NCBI RefSeq assembly: GCF_900103545.1
Contig: NZ_FNHH01000054.1
Span: forward strand, 1-6,238
Source: Daejeonella rubra
GTDB taxonomy: Bacteria > Bacteroidota > Bacteroidia > Sphingobacteriales > Sphingobacteriaceae
Direction of reading: 5' to 3'
Length of the DNA stretch: 6,238 bases
Below the pieces are notes generated by a model, which worked only from the letters and a program-made list of their open reading frames with translations, made no database searches and was not told where the DNA came from. The position numbers were made by a program, and so were the translations under genes. Below are positions 1 through 6,238 of the stretch, in pieces (within the stretch, counting starts at the first letter, position 1; each line of letters opens with the position of its first letter).

Positions 1-8
1 GTTTAAAA

Positions 9-119
<111 letters not shown>

Positions 120-122
120 AGA

Positions 123-199
123 TCTTTGAGCTTGAGGCTGAAAGCCGAAAGATTAAGGCGTTTGAACGCTTTCTGCTTTTCGCTTTTCGCTTTTGACTC
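123..199. repeat. Heptamer repeat block in the 23S–5S spacer
   Basis: The spacer can be read as eleven consecutive 7-nt units. The clearest are gctgaaa (137-143) and gccgaaa (144-150) on the left, and four units cgctttc, tgctttt, cgctttt, cgctttt at 167-194 on the right. The left units resemble the reverse complement of the right units, so the block is an imperfect inverted repeat. Between them gcgtttgaacgc (158-169) can close a small hairpin. The central units match only loosely; the periodicity is firm at 137-150 and 167-194. No function is known to me. It lies outside the 23S processing stem arm at 208-247. Confidence 0.7.
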
Positions 200-207
200 A
201 TAATATC

Positions 208-247
208 TTAACATAAGGGAAAAAAGTACTTGAATAAGAAAACAACA
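208..247 (-). other. 3' arm of the 23S rRNA processing stem
   Basis: Read on the plus strand, this 40-base segment is nearly identical to the minus-strand text of 3306-3345, so in the transcript the two segments are complementary. In the inner 30 bases (218-247 against 3306-3335) I count 26 Watson-Crick pairs plus two G·U pairs. The outer part adds about eight pairs after a two-base mismatch. The two arms flank 23S on both sides, the arrangement of a precursor stem cut by RNase III in bacterial rRNA operons. The arm starts 55 nt past the mature 23S 3' end. Cleavage itself is inferred. Confidence 0.88.
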
Positions 248-302
248 ATATATTTTACACTACTTGCGTAGTCTATCTGCCTTGTACAAGTAAAACCTGT
301 AC

Positions 303-3183
<2,881 letters not shown>

Positions 3184-3210
3184 TTCTAACTGCCTTTTGC
3201 TCAGTTAGAA
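3184..3210 (-). other. Perfect hairpin abutting the 23S 5' end
   Basis: A perfect 9-bp stem (ttctaactg at 3184-3192 with cagttagaa at 3202-3210, loop of 9) ends exactly one base before the inferred first base of mature 23S. In the transcript it would stack directly on 23S helix 1, so it may help define the final 5' maturation site. On the plus strand it is followed by tgcttttttg, so it also resembles a weak terminator against antisense transcription. Both roles are inferred; the stem is plain in the sequence. Confidence 0.6.
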
Positions 3211-3221
3211 TGCTTTTTTGA

Positions 3222-3299
3222 GCTTAGTTGATTCGTAGTTAGTAGTTAGTTGGTTCGTCTTGCGACTAATAACTAATAACTGATAACTAACAACCAGTC
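3222..3299. repeat. Inverted heptamer arrays between tRNA-Ala and 23S (first pair)
   Basis: The left arm has tagttag twice in tandem (3236-3249), with looser units either side. After a short turn (tcttg, 3258-3262) the right arm has actaata twice (3265-3278), then actgata (3279-3285) and actaaca (3286-3292). The right arm is roughly the reverse complement of the left, so the transcript can fold into an imperfect hairpin of about 20 bp with G·U pairs. The 7-nt step is exact across both arms. It sits between the processing-stem arm (3306-3345) and 23S. Confidence 0.75.
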
Positions 3300-3305
3300 C
3301 TCTAC

Positions 3306-3345
3306 TGTTGTCTTCTCTTTCAATTACTTTTTTCCAATATGTCAA
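3306..3345 (-). other. 5' arm of the 23S rRNA processing stem
   Basis: This is the partner of 208-247. Over 3306-3335 the transcript would pair with 218-247 at 26 of 30 positions, plus two G·U pairs. The outer 3338-3345 pairs with 208-215. Together the arms enclose the whole 23S, as expected for the RNase III precursor stem. The arm overlaps the boxA-like element at its outer end and leaves about 120 nt of spacer, mostly heptamer repeats, before the mature 23S 5' end. Confidence 0.88.
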
Positions 3346-3353
3346 AGAACGTT
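3341..3353 (-). promoter_or_regulatory. boxA-like antitermination element before 23S
   Basis: The minus strand reads AACGTTCTTTGAC here, followed by ATATTGG. It matches the boxA type (E. coli TGCTCTTTAACAA) bound by NusB–S10 to keep polymerase resistant to termination in untranslated rRNA. The leader before 16S carries the same core AACGTTCTTT (5691-5682). Its repetition ahead of each large rRNA supports the call. It overlaps the base of the 23S processing stem. Confidence 0.7.
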
Positions 3354-3356
3354 TTT

Positions 3357-3425
3357 GATTAGTACTGAGTTTTAGTAGTTAGTTTTAGATAAATCTAGTT
3401 CCTAATATCTAATAGCTCTTAACTA
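3357..3425. repeat. Heptamer arrays between tRNA-Ala and 23S (second pair)
   Basis: The left part gives 7-nt units gattagt, actgagt, tttagta, gttagtt (3357-3384). The right part gives cctaata (3401-3407), tctaata (3408-3414) and gctctta (3415-3421). The right units resemble the reverse complement of the left ones, with a small inner stem taga/tcta (3386-3389 with 3394-3397). Sequence match between units is looser than in the neighbouring block; the step of seven is the shared property. Confidence 0.6.
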
Positions 3426-3431
3426 TTCAAA

Positions 3432-3474
3432 CGTGGATAATTATGGTCTCGAACCATTTCTCAGACCCCTGCGG
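3432..3474 (-). pseudogene. Remnant resembling the 3' half of tRNA-Ala
   Basis: The minus strand runs CGCAGGGG, TC, a 5-nt insertion, then AATGGTTCGAGACCAT and ends near TATCCAC. Laid over the 3' half of the intact tRNA-Ala at 3582-3658 I count about 30 matches in 39 aligned positions: the anticodon-stem 3' strand and variable loop, a T-arm with a 7-nt TTCGAGA loop on a 4-bp ATGG/CCAT stem, and an acceptor-like end. No matching 5' half, D-arm or anticodon lies upstream, so it is not a functional tRNA. A decayed partial duplication of the neighbouring gene is the simplest reading. A structured spacer element that mimics a T-arm is the alternative. Confidence 0.5.
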
Positions 3475-3581
3475 TCAATTTCCTGTGTCTTTCTGTTATG
3501 TCAATTACCTATCATATCGCATGATCAGGTGTGTTGTTTTAATTTGCTCATTAACGCATTTGCTAATTCGCTCCTTAATAA
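3475..3581. other. Spacer between the tRNA remnant and tRNA-Ala
   Basis: This is AT-rich spacer inside the operon. I see no gene, clear repeat, promoter or strong hairpin. The only pattern is the word atttgct occurring twice 16 nt apart (about 3542 and 3558), which does not follow the 7-nt step seen in the other spacers. Confidence 0.5.
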
Positions 3582-3658
3582 TGGTGGAGAATAACGGATT
3601 CGAACCGTTGACCCCCTGCGTGCAAGGCAGGTGCTCTAGCCAGCTGAGCTAATCCCCC
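3582..3658 (-). tRNA. alaT: tRNA-Ala (UGC)
   Basis: This is a full cloverleaf of 77 nt including the encoded CCA. The acceptor GGGGGAT pairs with ATTCTCC (two G·U pairs). The D-arm is GCTC/GAGC, the anticodon stem CCTGC/GCAGG with loop CTTGCAC, and the T-arm AACGG/CCGTT with loop TTCGAAT. The anticodon TGC is at 3624-3622. The discriminator is A, and CCA follows in the DNA at 3584-3582. It reads alanine GCN codons. It is cotranscribed between tRNA-Ile (124 nt away) and 23S, the common order in bacterial rRNA operons. Confidence 0.98.
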
Positions 3659-3662
3659 GAAA

Positions 3663-3711
3663 AGTGAGTACTTAGTTAGTATATAGTAGTTAGTTTCTAG
3701 TAGTTAGGGTT
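3663..3711. repeat. Heptamer array left of tRNA-Ile (plus-sense arm)
   Basis: Seven consecutive 7-nt units fill 49 bases exactly. They include tagtata, tagtagt, tagtttc, tagtagt and tagggtt, starting at 3677, 3684, 3691, 3698 and 3705. Five of the seven begin tag. It starts 5 nt from the 5' end of tRNA-Ala. Together with the array at 3744-3778 it forms the two facing arms of an imperfect inverted repeat that occupies most of the Ile–Ala spacer. Confidence 0.75.
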
Positions 3712-3743
3712 GAACGCTGAAATAAGGATGAACCTCATCAAAT

Positions 3744-3778
3744 CTAACCAACTAACAACTAATCACTAACCAACTAAA
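3744..3778. repeat. Heptamer array in the Ile–Ala spacer (minus-sense arm)
   Basis: Five 7-nt units run in phase: ctaacca, actaaca, actaatc, actaacc, aactaaa. Their reverse complement (ttagt-type words) matches the units of the array at 3663-3711. The two would pair imperfectly across about 30 nt, making a local hairpin between the two tRNAs. It ends 4 nt before the tRNA-Ile 3' end, so the fold could influence 3' trimming of tRNA-Ile; that is inference. Confidence 0.7.
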
Positions 3779-3782
3779 CTTG

Positions 3783-3857
3783 TAGTCCCGAGCAGATTTG
3801 AACTGCTGACCCCTACATTATCAGTGTAGTGCTCTAACCAGGCTGAGCTACGGGACT
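3783..3857 (-). tRNA. ileT: tRNA-Ile (GAU)
   Basis: This is a full cloverleaf of 75 nt without CCA. The acceptor AGTCCCG pairs perfectly with CGGGACT. The D-arm is GCTC/GAGC, the anticodon stem CTACA/TGTAG with loop CTGATAA, and the T-arm AGCAG/CTGCT with loop TTCAAAT. The anticodon GAT is at 3822-3820 and reads AUU/AUC. The base after the last acceptor pair is A (discriminator), and the DNA then continues CAA, so CCA must be added by the nucleotidyltransferase. The first pair is A-U. It is the first tRNA after 16S, 175 nt downstream. Confidence 0.98.
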
Positions 3858-3864
3858 CTGTAAA

Positions 3865-3899
3865 GAGTAGTGAGTAGTGAGTAATTAGTAGTGAGATCT
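3865..3899. repeat. Heptamer array between 16S and tRNA-Ile
   Basis: Units gagtagt (3865-3871), gagtagt (3872-3878), gagtaat (3879-3885) and tagtagt (3886-3892) run in exact 7-nt phase, followed by gagatct. This is the cleanest tandem copy in the window: two identical units and two with one or two changes. A clear complementary array is not visible on the 16S side, so this spacer holds only one arm. Confidence 0.75.
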
Positions 3900-3936
3900 T
3901 CTCATTGCCACCCCACTATCAATTCCCGGTCTCAAA

Positions 3937-3959
3937 ATGGAGCACTATGAACTGCTCAT
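3937..3959 (-). other. Small hairpin in the 16S–tRNA-Ile spacer
   Basis: gagca (3940-3944) and tgctc (3953-3957) form a 5-bp stem with an 8-nt loop. It extends outward by atg/cat around one bulged base. It lies between the 16S processing-stem arm and the heptamer array. There is no proper T-tract on the minus strand, so I do not call it a terminator; a spacer fold is all that can be said. Confidence 0.4.
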
Positions 3960-3986
3960 CTTTTGGGTTGTCTTTTGTTTTTTTAA

Positions 3987-4013
3987 TAAAGAAAATCAAT
4001 GAAGTATAACGAG
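3987..4013 (-). other. 3' arm of the 16S rRNA processing stem
   Basis: The plus strand here nearly repeats the minus-strand text of 5654-5682, with two single-base gaps and one or two changes. In the transcript it is therefore complementary to the leader. It starts about 20 nt past the mature 16S 3' end. With the leader arm it encloses 16S, as in known RNase III precursor stems. Confidence 0.87.
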
Positions 4014-4032
4014 CGCAGTTAAACACGCTCTA

Positions 4033-5555
<1,523 letters not shown>

Positions 5556-5653
5556 AAAATGTTGGTTTGTCCTAGCCCTATTATATCTCAAATAGAACTA
5601 GTATTAATTATATCTATCTTCGTATTTAACTTAAAATAACAAGTATCTTATTA

Positions 5654-5682
5654 CTCATTATACTTCAATTGACATTTCTTTA
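5654..5682 (-). other. 5' arm of the 16S rRNA processing stem
   Basis: This leader segment can pair with 3987-4013 over about 24-27 bp, including one G·U, with two single-base bulges on the leader side. It lies 98 nt before the mature 16S 5' end. Its outer end runs into the boxA-like site, as it does in the 23S stem. Pairing is read from the sequence; RNase III cleavage is inferred from known rRNA operons. Confidence 0.87.
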
Positions 5683-5691
5683 AAGAACGTT
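5681..5691 (-). promoter_or_regulatory. boxA-like antitermination element in the 16S leader
   Basis: The minus strand reads AACGTTCTTTA, sharing the ten-base core AACGTTCTTT with the element before 23S (3353-3344) and matching the CTCTTTAA heart of E. coli boxA. It lies about 125 nt downstream of the P2 start region, a usual position for rRNA antitermination. The only difference in the next bases is AAAG against GACA. Confidence 0.7.
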
Positions 5692-5725
5692 GCGCTTTCC
5701 CTCACGGTGCAGCTTATATTTTCTT

Positions 5726-5737
5726 CCGGTTTCCCGG
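5726..5737 (-). other. GNRA tetraloop hairpin in the leader
   Basis: The minus strand reads CCGGGAAACCGG: a 4-bp GC stem closing a GAAA tetraloop. It is short but GC-rich in an AT-rich leader, between P2 and boxA. It could be a fold or protein site in the leader RNA; no family is recognised. Confidence 0.45.
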
Positions 5738-5815
5738 TCGTAAATCTTTCAGTTTTTATCAGCTCAGGCGTCGCGCCCTTCGCTTTGTTTTTGTATTCCC
5801 GTTTTGTTTGGGACT

Positions 5816-5847
5816 GCAAAGGTAGAAACATTTTCCACTCTGCCAAA
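5816..5847 (-). promoter_or_regulatory. rRNA promoter P2 (Bacteroidota type)
   Basis: The -7 element TACCTTTGC (5824-5816) fits the Bacteroidota consensus TAnnTTTG exactly. The -33 element TTTG (5847-5844) lies 19 bp upstream, within the known spacing. Just upstream is an A/T-rich stretch with nine A on the minus strand (5868-5860), which may act like an UP element. The start site would be near 5806-5811, giving a leader of about 250 nt. The first transcribed bases can form a TCCC/GGGA stem (5813-5797). Confidence 0.8.
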
Positions 5848-5963
5848 ATTTATTTGAAGTTTTTTTTTGGGAACCTTTCTACATCTATATCTCTCTCCCC
5901 TTAACCCTCAATCTCAACTCCAAACTCTCAAACAACAAGCCCACATCTCTTTCTCTGCGGGTT

Positions 5964-5995
5964 GCAAAGGTAACAAAATAAACCACCCAACACAA
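5964..5995 (-). promoter_or_regulatory. rRNA promoter P1 (Bacteroidota type)
   Basis: A second TACCTTTGC (5972-5964) matches the P2 core base for base, 148 bp further upstream. The best -33 element is TTG at 5995-5993, with a 20-bp spacer; it lacks the extra T of P2. A start near 5955-5958 would give a leader of about 400 nt. Tandem promoters are common before rRNA operons. The -33 match is weaker than in P2. Confidence 0.68.
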
Positions 5996-6072
5996 CCTAT
6001 CACCACTTTTATTTGCAAATAATACCTAACTGCCTGTAAACGAATAAGAAAAATATTATAGCACATGTGTTA

Positions 6073-6142
6073 TCAGTTAGCGGTTGTCTGTTGGCTGAAG
6101 TAGGAGGCCTGAAGCAGGAGGTCTGAGGTAGGAGGTCTGAAA
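6073..6142. repeat. Heptamer block with three 14-nt tandem repeats upstream of P1
   Basis: Ten 7-nt units run in phase. The second half alternates two unit types (gctgaag / taggagg), giving three 14-nt copies at 6095-6108, 6109-6122 and 6123-6136 that differ at only a few positions. The 7-nt step is the same as in the operon spacers, though the sequence differs. It lies between the promoters and the terminator, so it is not transcribed from P1. Confidence 0.75.
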
Positions 6143-6166
6143 AAACTGCTCATTTTAAATGAGCAC
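6139..6166 (-). terminator. Intrinsic terminator of an upstream gene
   Basis: The segment tgctcattttaaatgagca (6147-6165) is a perfect inverted repeat: 8-bp stem, 3-nt loop. On the minus strand the stem is followed by GTTTTTT (6146-6140), the form of a rho-independent terminator. It would end a minus-strand transcript entering from beyond 6238, separating that gene from the rRNA promoters. The stem is AT-rich, so efficiency may be moderate. No T-tract follows on the plus strand. Confidence 0.65.
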
Positions 6167-6238
6167 TGAATTGTCCTGGTTCCTTGATCTTTTTAGTTGG
6201 TTAGTTAGTAGTAAGAGTGCTCATTGCAAATTAATCCT
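6167..6238. other. Right flank with a short TTAGT-type heptamer tract
   Basis: This non-coding flank contains ttagttg, gttagtt and agtagta in 7-nt phase (6193-6213), the same word family as the spacer arrays. The word gtgctcatt (6218-6225 region) repeats one arm of the terminator stem nearby. No gene begins or ends here that I can support. Confidence 0.45.

Noticed and set aside
3443..3652. A plus-strand open frame running through the spacer into tRNA-Ala
   Set aside because: It reads the antisense of tRNA-Ala and the tRNA remnant, so it is a shadow of RNA genes.
3663..3778. Spacer repeats as a CRISPR array
   Set aside because: Units are 7 nt, degenerate and contiguous, with no spacers of uniform length and no cas genes.
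5707..5904. A 65-codon plus-strand open frame, with an overlapping minus-strand frame at 5658-5846
   Set aside because: They lie over the rRNA leader and promoter P2. The AT-rich text yields a hydrophobic-looking peptide by composition alone, and no start-site context supports translation.
6011..6026. A third promoter core (TATTATTTGC on the minus strand) around the palindrome atttgcaaat
   Set aside because: The TA and TTTG are separated by three bases instead of two and no good -33 element is found, so it falls short of P1 and P2.
6225..6235. A further -7-like TTAATTTGC near the right edge
   Set aside because: The second base of the element is wrong, and the -33 region would lie outside the window.

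Overview
The window is a complete ribosomal RNA operon read from the minus strand, in the order 16S – tRNA-Ile(GAU) – tRNA-Ala(UGC) – 23S – 5S. About 0.68 kb of upstream control region lies at the high-coordinate end. I see no credible protein-coding gene; every open frame inside the rRNA genes, and the frame in the leader, is a by-product.

The organism looks like a member of Bacteroidota, most likely Chitinophagia/Chitinophagaceae. This rests on the 16S text (for example the 3' end GGCTGGAATACCTCCTTT and the stretch ACTAGGGCTAAG-like before the 1492 region) and on two promoter cores of the Bacteroidota type, TAnnTTTG. The family-level call is from memory of such sequences, not from a search.

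Layout from the 5' (right) end on the minus strand: an intrinsic terminator of an upstream gene (about 6139-6166) overlapping the edge of a block of 7-nt repeats (6073-6142); two tandem promoters with the same -7 core TACCTTTGC (P1 near 5964-5995, P2 near 5816-5847); a leader with a GNRA hairpin, a boxA-like antitermination site and the 5' arm of the 16S processing stem; 16S (4033-5555); a spacer with the 3' arm of that stem; tRNA-Ile (3783-3857); tRNA-Ala (3582-3658); a 398-nt spacer holding a tRNA-Ala-like remnant, a second boxA and the 5' arm of the 23S processing stem; 23S (303-3183); a 183-nt spacer with the 3' arm of the 23S stem; and 5S (9-119). The window ends 8 nt past the 5S 3' end, so the operon terminator is not included.

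The parts work together as one transcription and processing unit. Two promoters feed one primary transcript. A boxA precedes each large rRNA and overlaps the outer end of a long stem that would bring the two ends of that rRNA together for RNase III cleavage. The tRNAs would be released from the spacer by RNase P and 3' nucleases.

The least expected signal is a 7-nt periodicity. Degenerate heptamer arrays of different sequence, mostly arranged as facing inverted arms, occupy every intergenic spacer of the operon and its upstream flank.
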